From Watersipora subatra (taxonomy: Eukaryota > Bryozoa > Gymnolaemata > Cheilostomatida > Watersiporidae), in contig NC_088709.1 of the NCBI RefSeq assembly GCF_963576615.1, positions 75,188,538 to 75,252,537 of the forward strand: a DNA stretch of 64,000 bases, in the 5' to 3' direction. Under the pieces are notes generated by a model. The model saw nothing but the letters and a program-made list of their open reading frames with translations. It did not search any database and was not told the origin of the DNA. Below are positions 1 to 15,300 of this stretch, in pieces (the first letter of the stretch is position 1; each line of letters begins with the position of its first letter). The translations under genes and the position numbers were made by a program.

Positions 1-304
1 ACGAAAAGAAGCTCATGAACACCGTTTTCCTTGTAGTAAATGTATAAAAATGTGTATGAGCCATAAATTGTTTGGTACTTACTCTGTAAAACGATTGCTT
101 GACCTGCTTGATAAATTGAGGACCTCGATAATTCTATTGTTCAACATAGATTAACTCTATTGTTCAGCATAGATTAACATAAATTATTCAATGTAGATTA
201 AATATATTTACAAGTTTCTAGAATTATATTTTAGCTGTTACGATTAATGCTATTATTATTAATACTATTATCACGGTTAAAATATATGCTGGTACCTCTT
301 TTAG
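1..304 (+). other. CFAP44 intron upstream of the first visible exon
   Basis: AT-rich sequence ending in a clear acceptor at 303-304 (pyrimidine run then AG). I see no exon here. Several direct repeats of an ATAGATTAA word lie between about 140 and 200. Confidence 0.6.
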
Positions 305-3300
305 GATGCTAATGGAGGAATCTGGAAGCTGGACCTTTCCTTTAGCCACACATCAGCCACCCCTGAGAGGTTGATGTATTACCATGCAGGAGCCATAGCT
401 GGTTGTTCAGCATCTCCAGTCACTCATCTTGTGGCTACTACCGGTGCTGACAAAACAGTCCGAGTTCATGATTATGTCAACAATGTGACTATCTGCGAGA
501 GTCTGCTCAATGCTGAGGGAACCAGCATAATCTGGGCTCCTAAACTTGTAAGCAGTTTGTGTGTTTTTGCAGAGAGGGTTGTGGAGATTTTCGCAAAACT
601 TTGTTTAGAAAGTGTTGAAGTTTTTCTAATTAATACGTTATTCTTTCTCTAATCAGTATGTGTTACTTTGTATAACCACTATTATCATTGCTGGCTTGCT
701 CTCCTATCAAAGTTGGTTAGAATATCACCAATTTTGTTAAGGTTTGAGTGTTAATTTGGAAGACTATTCAACGTGGTAATAAGGTCCAAATTCAGTGTTT
801 GGACAAATGCTCTGTCTATAGTCTATACTAAGGATGACAGACACTTTGTAGCAAATTTTCTTTGTATGATATCACTGAATTATTACACAAGTAGATTTTA
901 TTTTGCTTTTTTGCCACTACAGGTAGACATTAAAGGTGCGACAATAATCGCTGGGTTTGGTGATGGAGTCGTCCGATCATTTGTTTTAAGCAAGAAAGAT
1001 GAGTCTAGCAATAGGAAAGGTGCCAGTGAATCAGAGTTGCTTCTCACTCAGGTTAGACAACTCTCAACTTTAATCTGTTTGTATGTCGTATGTTGAGTGC
1101 AAAATTGTTGTAACCTCCCTTATGTTCTATATGAAGTTACAACAATTTTGTACTTTACAACATACTCTGTATTGCACCAAGATTGTTTTACTAGTATTAG
1201 CAAGAGAATCTTGCTTAACAATTACTTATACAACAATGATAAGTTTTTGACATTTCACACCACTAGTAGGATATCTAGTGACTTGGGTAACTTAGATGCG
1301 CATCCTAAGGCAAAGCCTTCTCGTAACAAGTTATGAACGTTCTTAGCACCTCTAAATTGATTAAAATTGTTATCAATAGGCCAAAGTCATAATATCCTAA
1401 TGACTGTTGATTTTCTTTCTGGTGTATGGTTTTTAGGCTAATGTTTTGTTTGCGTTATAGTGTCATTCTGATGTTGAAGAGTTTGTAAAATTAGGTTTCT
1501 GAATACAAAAGATACTGCAAAAAATATAGAACTGGGTTTTCTAGAACGGGTTTCTTTTGAACTGGTTTCTGTTGTGTTTATAAATACTGTAGCTGAATAT
1601 TTTGATTGATCTCTGTTAGTTATGCTGAGCTGTCAGTCACTCTCATAATTCCTTTATCCTCACACTTACACTTTCCTTTACGCCTGCGATACATGACTCA
1701 GTCTATATTTTTTACAGGTATTTAAACCTCATGTGAAGGCTGTAACCTGCATGGCATTCGACAGCGCCGGAGAAACACTTGCCACTGCCAGTGAAGACGG
1801 AAGTGTCTTCTTTTTTAATGTCTCCAACAAAGAGTATAAACCTATTGGCTTCGTCAGCGTTGCCGGCAGCGTCACTCACATCTCTTGGTCACCTGGTGCC
1901 TATGTAAGTATTACACAATGCCCTAATGCATTTATAGTTCTTTTTCATCTATAGATTAGTATTCTAAGAAAGGTTTGTCCCTTTTTTGACCATCTCTATC
2001 ACACTGTCAGTTGAACTTGGAATGAGAATAGAGCTCTGATTGGCTCAGAAAATTAAGCTGCAGTTACATTGGCCAATGACAGCCTCCCATTGTTGGCCGA
2101 CGATGAGCAAGTTCTGGAAATATCAGCCCAGCCTGATAAACTGGCCCAAATTTTATGGTTTACTGGTTTCCTTCGTTTGATGTATGTGAAGGTGTTCAGA
2201 GTGGGAGTCAAATCTATTATTGCCTCTACACATCATGTGATTGCTTAAGCAGCCTGAAATTCATAGCTGGTAGATCACTTTACTGAGAACTATTATAAAA
2301 TCAATTAGTCAGCAAGCCCAATAATATAAGCCCGCTGCTTCCTTGCTTTTTGCATAAGCTCGCTGCATTTGATTTTTTACTAGCGTCTTTCTTTTGGCAT
2401 GTAATGAAGAACATCATTTTTTATGATTACCAATGCTATTAAAAAGTAATACATACTTCCAGTAAAATTGAATTCTGTAGGTTTTTATAGCTGTTTCTCT
2501 TATGTATTCATTCATCATGCTTTCCTTTGTTTCTGTTTTATCGCTGCTCGCTTCATATTTTTTAAAATGATTCTCAGCTGCTGGACTACTCCGCGTCAAT
2601 TCTACTTTCAGAAAAAGAATTCGCTACTGGTTTGCTGCGCAAATGGCTTTGCCCAAGAGATTGAATGCCCAGAGCCAGGCACCTTCGATACATCCCGTTC
2701 TTATCAGATAGAGGGCCTCGCAATCAGGACTCATCAGTTTAAGAGTGTGAAGTAAGTATCTTTGACTTAAAGTTAGTGAAAAATATTTACATAAAAACAG
2801 AAATATTTCACCTTTTTTTGCTAAATAATTGTTGATTTTTCAGGCCTTTTGTCTAGACATTTATAGGAGTTATCTTCTCATGTTTACAGAGCCATCTTTC
2901 GTTTTTGAGATAAAATTTTCTCTTACTGAGTGAGAATCGACAAATCTCTCACATTGGGTTTCATTCTCTCAGTTTCTACATTTGAAAGTGTAATTATTGC
3001 TCTTTGCGTCCATCTAGGTGTTCCTTGTATCAGGCCCATATTCCCTAGGGCGGCTGGCCGGCTGAGCCGCCCCAACTTTTTAGGAACTTTCCGCGGCTAA
3101 GTACAGTCAAACTCGCATAACTCGCTCTCGGATAAAATGTAACATTTCATCTCGAACAGGAGATTAACTAAAACAGATTTGTTTGGTTCGTTCCCAAATA
3201 TTGCTTCGTATTGCTGCAGATAACTCGACCTCAACATCATTTACTCGAACAGTTATTTTCCCAATGGCTAAAGAGACGGTTTTTATCGCTGTAAAATGTC

Positions 3301-6300
3301 ACTTTATTTCAAGCCATAGAGACAAACATCCACTTTTAGTAGTTCTTAGGCGTCATTATTATCATCCGTGGCAAAATATTCTTATTAACAACTTTTATAA
3401 AGGTTTGCAAAAGTTCAAGTTTTACCAAACATCCGCTTGGCCATGTCCCATCGAAAGCGTGGAAACCTCCGGATGGACTTAAAATAAAATCGGCAAAATT
3501 GATCTTGGTTAAAATGCTCAAAAGAAAAAGATGTCTTTTTTTCTGAGCGTTTTAACTGCGGTCAAGTTTTGCCTATTTAAATCTAAAAACATTCCTGCAG
3601 TCACATCACCTAAAACAAATATCAAAAAATAGAAAAATGTTGATACTTGCCGATAAATTTTTTTTAAAACTTCTCATGAGAAGCCCGGCTGAGGCCCTAC
3701 ATGAGAGAAACCTTTTGGGGGGGGCTTACACCTCCCCCTCCTATCATTTCATAACTAGTCGCCTAACATTAGCCGCCCCAACTTTCAACCAGTGAATACA
3801 GGCCTGCCTTGTATTGACTCCACAGGTTTGGGGCACTTTGCCTTAATCTGCCTTAGAGGTTTCTACAAATTCAAACAGAGTCTGTCATAATATTTACGAA
3901 TATCTGGCCATCAGCTTTTTTTTTTAACTATAAAGCGTAGAATATAGTTCTATTGGCTCTATTTAAACTAAAATTATTGTTATAAGAAAATCTATTAAAC
4001 GATGATAACTCGTCAAAATCAACCTTGAATTAAATGTATTCAAAATTCCTTAAAGTTTTTTTTGAAGTTATATCCAAGAGTTGGGTCTCTATTAGGTCAG
4101 AGCTGAGGCACGAGGAAGAGTTGGAAAGGAAGCGACTGGAGGAGGAGGCAGCCAAGAAGAAGAAGGACGAAGAAAGGCGGCTGCGAATAGAGCGAGGTCT
4201 TGCGTCTGCTTCTGATGATGAAGATGAAGGTATTTGTAATAAAGCTACCTTTATGTGCGGCAACTCTCATGACAATTCCTGAATTGCGTATAAAATGTTC
4301 AATAAACAAGCAATACTAAAGCTAAACTATTCAGGCATTAAGATGTGCGTAAAACAACATAGTCATGTTAAGTAATATGCTGTCATACAAATAAAAAATC
4401 TAGCTTTGTTATTGTGCTTCTGTATTATGTATTGCAATTTGTTTAATAAAATCACAACTTTAACAACTCTCAAAAGTTAAAGATCACAATTTTTTTTTGT
4501 TGATTAGTTTGATAATTCATGCGACTCTGGTTTTAAAGTAACTTTTCTCGAAATTTTTAAAAAGTTCGTAAAAAAAAGAAATCGTTAAAAGAAATCATAA
4601 AGCTGCCTGCAACTATAGATAACTACTTTAGCAAATCAAGAAGAGGCTAACCAATGAGTAGCCAATCAATGAGTAGCCAATCAATGAATAGCCAATCAAT
4701 GAGAAGCCAATCAATGAGCCAATAAATTGGTAGCCAGCCATTGCATAGTCAATCAATTAGTAGCCAATTAATGAGTAGCCAGTCAATGGATAGCCAATCA
4801 ATGAGTAGCCAGTCATTGAATTGCTGTTGGACGGAGCCAGCATTTGTCAAGGTTGCATTTTGCATCTGCTTCAAGACACAGTTTCATTATATCAACCGCC
4901 ATGTTTTTATTAAGTGTAAAGGTTGTGTGTTTCAGAAGAGGTAGACGCTAAAGAGGAAGAAGAGGAGTGGAAGCCTTATATCCCATCAACTCCTTCAGCC
5001 ATACTTCAGGGATATTACTCTATGGACGAGCCTGGTTGGTGCTTCTTCACTTTTTCTGTCTGATTAAGATTGATTTCAGAGGCCTGTCTCACTTAGTGTC
5101 GCCAGAGATTTAAAAGCCAAGCTGTTATATCATATTGGTTTTTAATGTATAAAGCATCGCTTTGGAGTTTTTGATAGTCATAGGCTTTTTGTGGAAGCAG
5201 TATATTGGTTAAACCATTAATCGCTGTTCTTAATCTGAAAAATAGTTGGTCAGGTAAAACCGAAATGTACATGTATTATTAATATACAGATATATGTTAT
5301 AATAATAATATAATATATAATAATATGCAAAGTGTATAATAATATATTAGTATAGATTAAATGTATATTAATAGTATACGTTTATATATTATTAATCTTA
5401 TTATAATATTCATATATTATTATTAGTTATAATAGTGATAATATACGTAATATAATTGTATGTATATTAATAATATGTATTCCCACGACCAAACGAGCGG
5501 AGCGAAGTTTGAGAGTTTTTATGATAAATGCATGTGCACACAACTTACGAAAATTATTCATCAACAATGAGACGAACCCTTGTTTTGAAATTTCATCAAC
5601 AAATTTAACCACCGTTTTGTAGAGTCGGTAAAGTATAATAACGATACAAAACACATACAAACCAATTTAAATATGTTACCAAGTCTTTGCAAACCGTCGG
5701 TATTATCTTAAAACTTACCCATCTGATCGGATTATACAAAAATAGACAGATTTATTTGGATGAAAATTGCCACAAAACGCTTGAAAAGCTCGGTTTAATA
5801 AAAGCTAAGACTGAAAATTGAAACGCCAATAAAGCCGTGCGACAGATAGTAGAACTATTTAGCAGTGCGCATTTCACGAGAAAATTTTGCTAATTTCACA
5901 AGTCTATGGCCTTGTTTACTTATAATCGAATTTATTCGGTGGTTTCTGTAATAAACGTAGACCGTTTGAGGCGTAGACCGATTTATTGGTACGAAATTGT
6001 GGTACACAGTTTATCAGCCTATGTTTGTTTTGTCTAATCACCGAAGGTTTCATTGAACTATTTAAAATGTTAGCCGAAATTCTTTACAACTTATATACAA
6101 GCTAGGGCCGAACTACAATGCCCCTTTATGACGAGGCATTCTTCTCGATCTAGCATTGGGTTTGACAATACACAAGAGTCAAGGTCCTACCACGGCTAAA
6201 GCTGCTGTCATTGATATAGGCCACCGCGTAATGACCGCTGGAATATCGTTTGTTGCTCTTTCTAGAGTTCGAAACATCAATGACTTACTTGTTAACAACT

Positions 6301-9300
6301 TCGCTAGGGAGCACATCACTCAATTAGCTATCAATGGCCAAATCTTACAACGTAAAAGAAAGGAGACTAAACTGCGCGACCTTTAACAGATACTGTATAG
6401 CCTACTTATAACAGATATTGTAATATCAACAATTAACCAATTATTTGTATACCTGGTTTCAACCCAACATTACCTCCAAAATAAATTGTTAGAATCGTGC
6501 TCCCTCAAATTTATTTTATATCATCTCAAACAAGTCTCATTTACACTATACTCTGTCAATTCCTGCTGAGAACTACTTTTTCAACAATCAACAGTACCCT
6601 TTCTTTTTTCCATTATCACTTTGGTCGTGGGCTGTATGACAGTGGAATTTCTAGTATTTATATACATTATTAATATACAGGGTGCTGTCATTACTAATAT
6701 TTCACCAACTTTATAAACAATTATTTGAAGCCCTTTATATCTCCATTGGTGTCAAAATTGAATGGAAGTTGTCTCTCACGCTCTAGGGACATTTTGGCTG
6801 TCTATGGATGACTTTGATGCCGGCTACCTGTACCAGTGTAAATTCACTGATGAGGGGGAACTACAGAGAGTTCCAGAAGACGAAAGATACAAACCAATCA
6901 GAACAGTTGCAGTTGACGATCTTGGGGAGACTCCGATTTCAGTTATTCACTTCAGGTTTGTTGGTCCCATTATCCAGCTGATTGTTGGATTCATCTACTC
7001 TTTCTCACTAGTAGTTTGTGATGTAAATGATTCGATAGAGATATTAATGCTTCAGTTTCACAATTCAAGGTCCTTCAGTCTACTCCTTCTTTTCTCTTGG
7101 TCTCACTCTTGTGTATAGCTAATGTCTTAAAGCATTCCATAGGTCAGTTATGTTAATACCAACCAATTGAATTGTGAGTCGTTGTAATCTTTCGTTAGCC
7201 AATCTATCATGTTAGCTAATAGAAGGCCTTTAGTAATTCTCGAGAGTCTATTGAAATCATCCAAAGGGATGTCCCATCAGGTATGTGTACACTTGTAATG
7301 TTTATGAAAAGCTGACTGTAAAGTATGAGTGTAAGTTGAGCCTGAGGTTTTATAAAAACATCTCAAACTTTTCTCAGTCTATCACAATCCTTCGATTTTT
7401 TTGATTTTTTATAGTTGGTTTATTTGAAACTTAGCGTATTCTCTAATAGGCATTATGTAAATATGCGCCCAACTCAGTCATGGTAGAACATAACAAGTTA
7501 AATTTCTATGGATGTTGTATGTCTGTTTTATTACTCTCACAAACATAATAGCTCTCAAATAAGTCAAATCTTTCGTTTTCTTTGCAGTGATACACATAAG
7601 CAGGTGCTTTGTGGTACCCAAACTGGTGTCATCAGGGCTCATCCTCTCTCGTCCGCAGACTTCTCTAACACCAACTCTTATTGGGAGTTGTCCATGCATG
7701 ACAATCATGTTGGAGCTATATCAGCAATAGAAGTTAGCTATGACGGAGCCTATGTTATCACTGTCGGTATGTATGCTAGTAACAATCGCTTGTAAGTAGA
7801 GTGAAAGCTATGTTGTCAGGCCGACATGGATGTAGTTGTTGATTGCTGGGTACTGATTTATAATAGATAACACTGTTATTACCTGTTTGTTGGTTTTGCA
7901 AAGTCTTGGCAAAGACAAGCAGTTTCTACGTGTTCTACAATTAGCAAATGCCTTGGTACATCTGAAAAACTTGATGGTCTAGTTTATTCTTGTCATAATG
8001 CTTTTTACACATTTCATATTTGCTTTTGACATGTGTCATATTTCTTTTGACATGTAATTTTGGCTTTTGATGTGTCATATTTCTTTTTTGACGTTTTATT
8101 TTTGCTTTTGACGTGTCAAATTTCTTTTGACATGTCATCTTTGCCTTTAACATGTGTCAAATTTCCTTTGACATGTCATCTTTGCTTTTGACATGTGTCA
8201 AATTCCTTTTGACATGTCATCTTTGTTTTTGACATGTGTCATATTTTTTTTGACATGTCATCTTTGCTTTTAACACTTGTCATTGGGCTTTTGATACTTT
8301 TCTTAGATTATCTGTTTCTCCACTGACTTTACTGATGCATGTCATGTTTTATTTTTTGGCTAACATCTTTTGCAACCCTACGCATGATGCATATTACTTG
8401 ACAGGTCAGGATGGTAACTTCTTTGCCTATAACTACATGTCCCAGAAGGAAGTGGATGAAGAGGTTGTCAAAGCGAAGATCCCATCTGCATTCAAACTTC
8501 CTGAAGACAAGCAGCTTCCAGATGATATCGAAGATCCACAAGCTTATAGGTAGCTGCTTATAAGTATTTTAGCCTTTTTCCATACGTTTTAGACCTTTTC
8601 TCAAAACAGGCGGAGGTGTCACTATACGGAATTGAATTCTGAATGTCATCCAATTAACGCATGCATATATGGAATTTGTGCTTTAATAGTATTTTATGTA
8701 CGGGCAAAGCAGTGTCATGGTTTATATACTATAGCCACTTTAAGTTCGCTTTTCTTTCCAATTGGAATGAGATTTTGCTTATCTGGTCATTCAATATAAC
8801 ATTGTTTTGCCCTATAGTATTTACAAATACAAGTAATGCTGTAATATAGTTACAGTTTTCTTTTTTAGTATTGAAGATGCCAAACAAAAGGCTGAGCATG
8901 ATAAGATGATGAGAGAGGCAGAGGAGCGTAAACAGGAAGTGAGGCGTATCATCACTCAGCTGAGGCGGCAGTTTAAAAAACTGCTAGAGAAGAACCATGA
9001 GTTGCCAGTTCATCTTAGGCTTGATTCCATCGTAAGTCAGTGATGACTAGGAGCTCGACTAGTTTTCATTCAGATTGGAATTGTCTGCCCCTACTAGTCA
9101 ATTATAGATTAACTCCGCATTGTAGTCTGTGCTCCAATAAAGTGGTCAATTCATAGATTTACGAAGTCTGCTAATTATTCTAAGTCATGAATTTAACTAC
9201 GACAGTAAATCTTGATTGTTTCTTATTAACAAGCTCATGGCTCGTTGAACTAATTAGAGTTAGAGTCGTCTGCTCGTGATTTTGGGTAGCTCTATGCCTG

Positions 9301-12300
9301 ACTACTGTAGCAATGGTAGTAGCTATTTTTTGTACTAAAACGACAAATCATATTTAACTAGGAATTTGAGATGGATCCAGAGATTAAGAAAGAGCTTGCA
9401 AGGCAGACACAAGAGAAGATAGACACGGTCAAGAAAGAACTAGCCTGGGATTCTGAAAAACAACAAATTGCTCTCGATAAGCTTAAGATGAGGTATAGTT
9501 AAAGCTTTTTTGGGATCAATTGCTTATAGTGACATCATTACACCAAGTCTATCTGATTTGCTAGATGATTCTGTATGCGTGTGATCGACAACACTTATCT
9601 GATCACTGGAGCTGTTGCTCTGTAAACATGCAGATCAGCCATTTTGCTATTGCTGGGCTATTGTGATCTCAGTTCACATATCATGGTCAAAAGTGGAATC
9701 TAATCTTTTTTAGTGTCCCCATCCAATCATGCAAGTTTTACAATACCTACTGCATTTTGAGAAAGGTGAAAAAAAACACAAGAAATGGATGTTTTTAACT
9801 GTTTTTAGACTCATTAAAGGTTGTTTGTTGTTTTTAAATGTGTTGTATTTTTGCCAAATTTATCAAACCCATATGATAATTATATTTTGAGGTTCAAGTG
9901 AGTTAGAGGGTTGTTAGTGCCTTATTAAAATGAACAAACAATATAGTATCAGTATAAACAGTATAAACAATATTAAATGTCAGTAAAGAAGACAAAAAAT
10001 CTCTAGAAAATACGTTGGAAAAAAGAATACAACTTTTATTTAAAGTGGCTTGTGTGCCTATCAATCATGACATGACAGGTACCTGTGGTATGTTTTCAAT
10101 AGGTTCAAGGCGATGGTCGAGTGTGAGAGGATAGTTGTCAAATCATTTAAAAGTACATATGAAGTATCAACATACAGAGCAGCAAAGCTGTCTGACGACT
10201 TCTACTCCCTTAAGGCTGAGCTCGAACAAAGGAAGGAGACGTCTATGTCCAAAGCTCGCTCTGACCTTAGCAGAGATCCCAGTTTACTAAATGGTAAATA
10301 TAACTCCTCTAGTTAATGGTTGAGATTAAGTGAGGAACTCTGGGAGAAGTTTGCTGCCCTCAAATGCAACATATGACAGCTTATAAAGCTATAAAATATA
10401 TGACATTATTATATTTTAAGTATTTGTCGCGCAACTTCAATTCTAACCAATTTAAGTTTTATTTGTGATTTGTATCAAATCATCAAACTTTGATCGCTAT
10501 AGAGTATAATTGTTTCCTATTTTTATTGGTTTGTTTAGCGTACTTGTGTTAGTGTAAAATACCATTTTAAAAGGCCTTCAACAATTTTAGTACATAATAT
10601 GTTTTTTGTAAGTTATCTTATGTCTCTCATCTTAATACCTGAGTGTGGTTTGCATGAAGCCTAAAGTAGATGTCATAACATCTAAATACACAGTGTGCAT
10701 GTTTATACAACATGCATTGCCTATAGTAATCATGCCTACATCACATGGCTTGTCTGTGGTGAATATGCTTGTGCAGCATATCAAATAAATAGTTGACTTG
10801 CCCTATATATAATATGCCTATAGCAGACATGCCTGTCATATACATTGCCTATAGAAATATATATATACATTGCCATGCCAATACAACATACTATATATAT
10901 ATCATGTCTATCATACTTGTTATTAAGTTCCAGAAAGCTCCAAACTTCCATTGGTGGTGTCAGACGCTCTTGTATAGATGAAACGATTAGTCATATCCTT
11001 AAAGTCCAATGCTGCCAAACCTTTCAAGGTTGAAAATTTGAGACAACAACTATTGATTGTTTATAAATAACAAATAACAATACCTGCAGCGGAGTGAATG
11101 GAATAAGTCAGAATTGAACATATAGCCTGTCTGTACTCTTGTAAAACGTGGTTCTTTGACTTTAAAGAATGTATCTTATTTATTAATAAATACTAAGAAA
11201 CCTATTCATTTGTCTAAAATTGCAACAATCGCTAAGACAATTCGAAAGTTTTTCAAAGGAATATTTCTGATTGAAAATTTTTGATGTATGTATATTACCA
11301 AATTTACAATGGCAGATGCATGAACATGCTGAGCATGTCTAATATGTTGTACATGAGTTTGAATGTTAAAGCTTGTACAATGAAATGTTTATCTGACATC
11401 TGTATGTTTGTCACTTTTATTCATCTTCTGTTTTATGTGTCGTGTTTTCTTGTCTTTATAGCCACGCCGCATACCGCAGGTTTGTTACTTTCTTCTTAGA
11501 TACTAAAGTCCAACTTTCTTTAGTGGACATTTGTCATAGTATGCAGTACTTGTACACAGACTAGCTTAAGCTGAGCTAGCTGATGTAATGCTCCCTTAGA
11601 CACAACTTCAGACAACATGTTTTCAACTCACTGCAAAACAGCCATTTGACAGTGAGAATAATTTGAACATCGTAAGGTTGAGAATCAGAATTCTACATAA
11701 TTCATGTACATCAGATTTTATCATACTGCTAACATTTCAAAAACTTCCGTTTGATTTCCAAGTTGATCTCCAACAAGTTTAAACTTGGCTGGTTAGCTTT
11801 TTTCCAGATTGGAATCGACTAGTCTTGAACTTGTGTCTAACCATTGGCTAGTTGTCTGTTCCTTTATGTCTCTCCTTAACTTGAAGCTCTCCTGTCCTAG
11901 TGTTAGTTGGTCGGCATATGAGCGTCACATAGCTTTTTCACTATTTCCATGTATTTGTACATTTTGTTGGTTGGAAAAAAATCATCTTCAAATAGCTTAT
12001 ATTTGTTGCTCAGACTCAAGTAAAAATTAAAGCTGGCATTTCTTCTAGCTGACGCCGTGTTGTATTAATACTGAATTTGGGCGTTCATTCTTGAGTTTGA
12101 TCTTTAGCTGCAAGAAAAGACTCTGCGAGTGGAGATGTTGGAGGTGACAGCTTGGCAGCGAAAACACAAACTAATCTGAAAGGAAGCATGGGCCAGAGGA
12201 TACAGAAGGCTCTTCAAAAGGTGGAACAGAAGAAGAAAAAGAGAGCGGCTCGAAAAGCTCAGTGGAATGAGTTGTACGCAAATCGACCAGGTAGGTTATG

Positions 12301-15300
12301 CAGTTTGAGAAACTAGATTATCTACTCTAGAAACTGTATTTAGATACCAAATCTGCAAAATGTACTGGCGCATAGGCTACAATTAGGAGGATTCATGGTT
12401 AAAATAAAAGTAAAACTGCTGAGACATGCTTGTAGTTTATAACTTGCACAGTCATCATTTGAATAATTTTATCCCTTTACCTTGTTGTAAAAGACACTAG
12501 ATATCTATCTGGGTGACTTGATTTCAGCATGGTCCTAGCACTAGATCTAGCAGCTTGTATGATGACCTTTTATTTGCGTGAAAAATCTGCTGTAAAAATA
12601 GTAACCAATGTAAATGTTTGCTTGATTCTGAAGTTTTTGCTACTTGGTCTGGTTTTTAATGTATATGCAGCAGGAAGGATGATTTGATTTCATTTGTAGA
12701 TGATAACTACGAGGACCCAGATGATGTGGCAGCTATAGCGGAGGCACAGAGTAACATGGGAGACTATAAACTGAAGACTGCCGATGACTACGTTGTTCCG
12801 GATCATCTGAGAATGAACGTCGAGAAGGCTATAATGAAACTTCTAGTACTCAAAGAGTTGGTAGGTATCACTTGTTGTATGAGTGAGTATTAGTAGTTAC
12901 TAGAGTTGGTAGGTATCGCTGGTTGTATGAGTTACTATTATAGTTACTAGAGTTGGTAGGTATCACTGATTGTATGAGTTATTGTTAGTAGTTACTAGTA
13001 GTTACTATTTCTCTTCTTGAATAGAATGCTTCAAAATAATTAACAAGAATTTGATTGGCCATCGTTATTATTTTGGTCATATAGCATTGGATTAGTTAAT
13101 TCAAGTTCTTACATCTTTATCTTTTGAGCATAAACTGAATTAGTGGCAGATTGTGACAAACAGAGGCTGGTATTGTGAAAATTCTCACATCATCTGAGCG
13201 AGTACTCAGTTCGTAAAATGACGCAGTGAACTTCCACCGTTATTTTGTTGTCCTACTAGAAGCAATTATGGTTTGACCTGTGCTTTAGCTATACACCATA
13301 GTCATGTGAATATACTCAGGCTGCTAATAAACCAATCTCAGTCACAGTTAGTAGGTGGAGCCGGTTTCAACTTATGAAAAAGACATTAAACCTAATTTCA
13401 GCCTTCTCTAGCCAGTTGTTAGCTTTGCAAGCTGTTATTTTTGTTCCTACTTTTTAAACCAAAGCTTGTTTGCATTAATAAGTTAAATTTTACTTATTCT
13501 TGTAGATCCATGAAGTCAAGTATGCGTTCAACAAGAAAGTGTTAGCACTCAGAGATCAAAAAATGGGAATCATAGACCAAATTTCTAACTATGTAGCCGA
13601 GCTAATTCAGATCAAAGCTCAGCTCGGTAATGAAAGAGCTAAGGCTATTCCGCCAGTACCTACAATGCATCCCGATGAGCTTCCAGAAAGGTGCGTCACT
13701 CTCAATAAAATTAATTAATCAGTTGTTGATTTGCTAGGGGGTGCCTATAACACACCCCCTGGGTGTGCATGTACATTGTAGCACTATTGCATTAGGGTAT
13801 GACTACTGCATTTAGAGTCTGACTACTGCATTCAGGGTCTGACCACTGCATTTAGGGTCTGACTACTGCATCTAAGGCCTGACACTCTCGATCACTGCCA
13901 ACGATCGCATCAACTCTCCAATGCCTCTGTCAATATTACCAATAACCCTTCCAACAACTCCATTGACCTCTCTAACGCTATGAATCACTACTAAAAAGTG
14001 AATCACTTTTTATCTCTACCGATGACGGCCCTAGCACTACCAATGACCACTCCAACACTACTATTGATCTCTTTAACATTACAAATGACCTCTCCAACAC
14101 TCAATGCCCTATTTAACACTCAATGAATCATTCTACATAGCTGTTGACCAACCGGCACCACCCCATAAATCCCACTGACTTTTTGCAAGCTGCAGTTACT
14201 TATCATAAGGTGATAAATAAAGTATATTTACTTCTTCATATCATGTGAGTTACTTACAATTAGGAATTTCTTGTTAGACTACCTAGTTATCTAGTTTTGT
14301 TTGTCTCTCATAATTTGCCAGTCGCTCCAATATTTGCTAGTACAAGCTGAGTACTTCTTACTACATCATCTAACCTTTTGTTTCCCCCTGCAGGAGGATG
14401 GAGTATACTAGGGAGTCTCTCCTAGACTTTAAAGCTGAAATGGAGAAACAGGCCATACTAGCCAAGACTGGAGGTACTCAAGGAGGTTTTGGAGGCTTTG
14501 GTGGTGGTGGTGGTGGTGCTGGAGCGGAAAAGAAAGCCGGCGTTAAGGTAAGGGGTTGCAGTGGTTCCGGCAAACAGCTTTTTATTCACTTGGAGGTCAA
14601 CAGTTTTATACCTATAGCCATCTATCAGCCTAAGAGTGGTAAGAGTAGCCCATTATTTTAACTTTCTGTTTATATTATCTCACATCATTCAAAGTAATTC
14701 TAGAATTAGAATAATTGGGATTTAAGGAAGCTTTCTAATGCATAGGTAGTGTGAGTAGGTGATATGCATATGGGGTTCAGATCGTCATCCTCACACACCA
14801 ACCAGTTGTATAGAACTATAGTGGATTTTGTTATGAATTTACTGCATGATAGCAGAGCCGGTGAGGCAGCAGGTAAGCAGGAAACCATCAGTGCTATATT
14901 AACAACCATAGCCTGAAAATTTCAGAAATTTTCAACAAGTTTGATGGTAGCTACCACTTCCTGCGTTCATAAGCCTTAGGAATGGGGAAGCGAGAAACAA
15001 TTAAATTTTTATTGCAATTGCCTCCCTCTGAAATCAACTGCATTTGAAATGTATTTAAGGGAGTTTTATGGTGACTTTTGACTCAAGGTAAATGATGAGA
15101 AATGATAAACAGTATGGATGTTAAAGCCCTTCAATTTTGTCTTACAATAGCAATTATTTTAAATGCACCAACCTCCGTGTAGCCACAAAATTTCTGTACA
15201 TGCAATTAATGAGATGACTAAAAGGTTGACCAATATGGGGTTCAAATCCTTGACATTCAGCTTATTAGATTAAATACTATTTAGCTTATTAGGTCGAACC

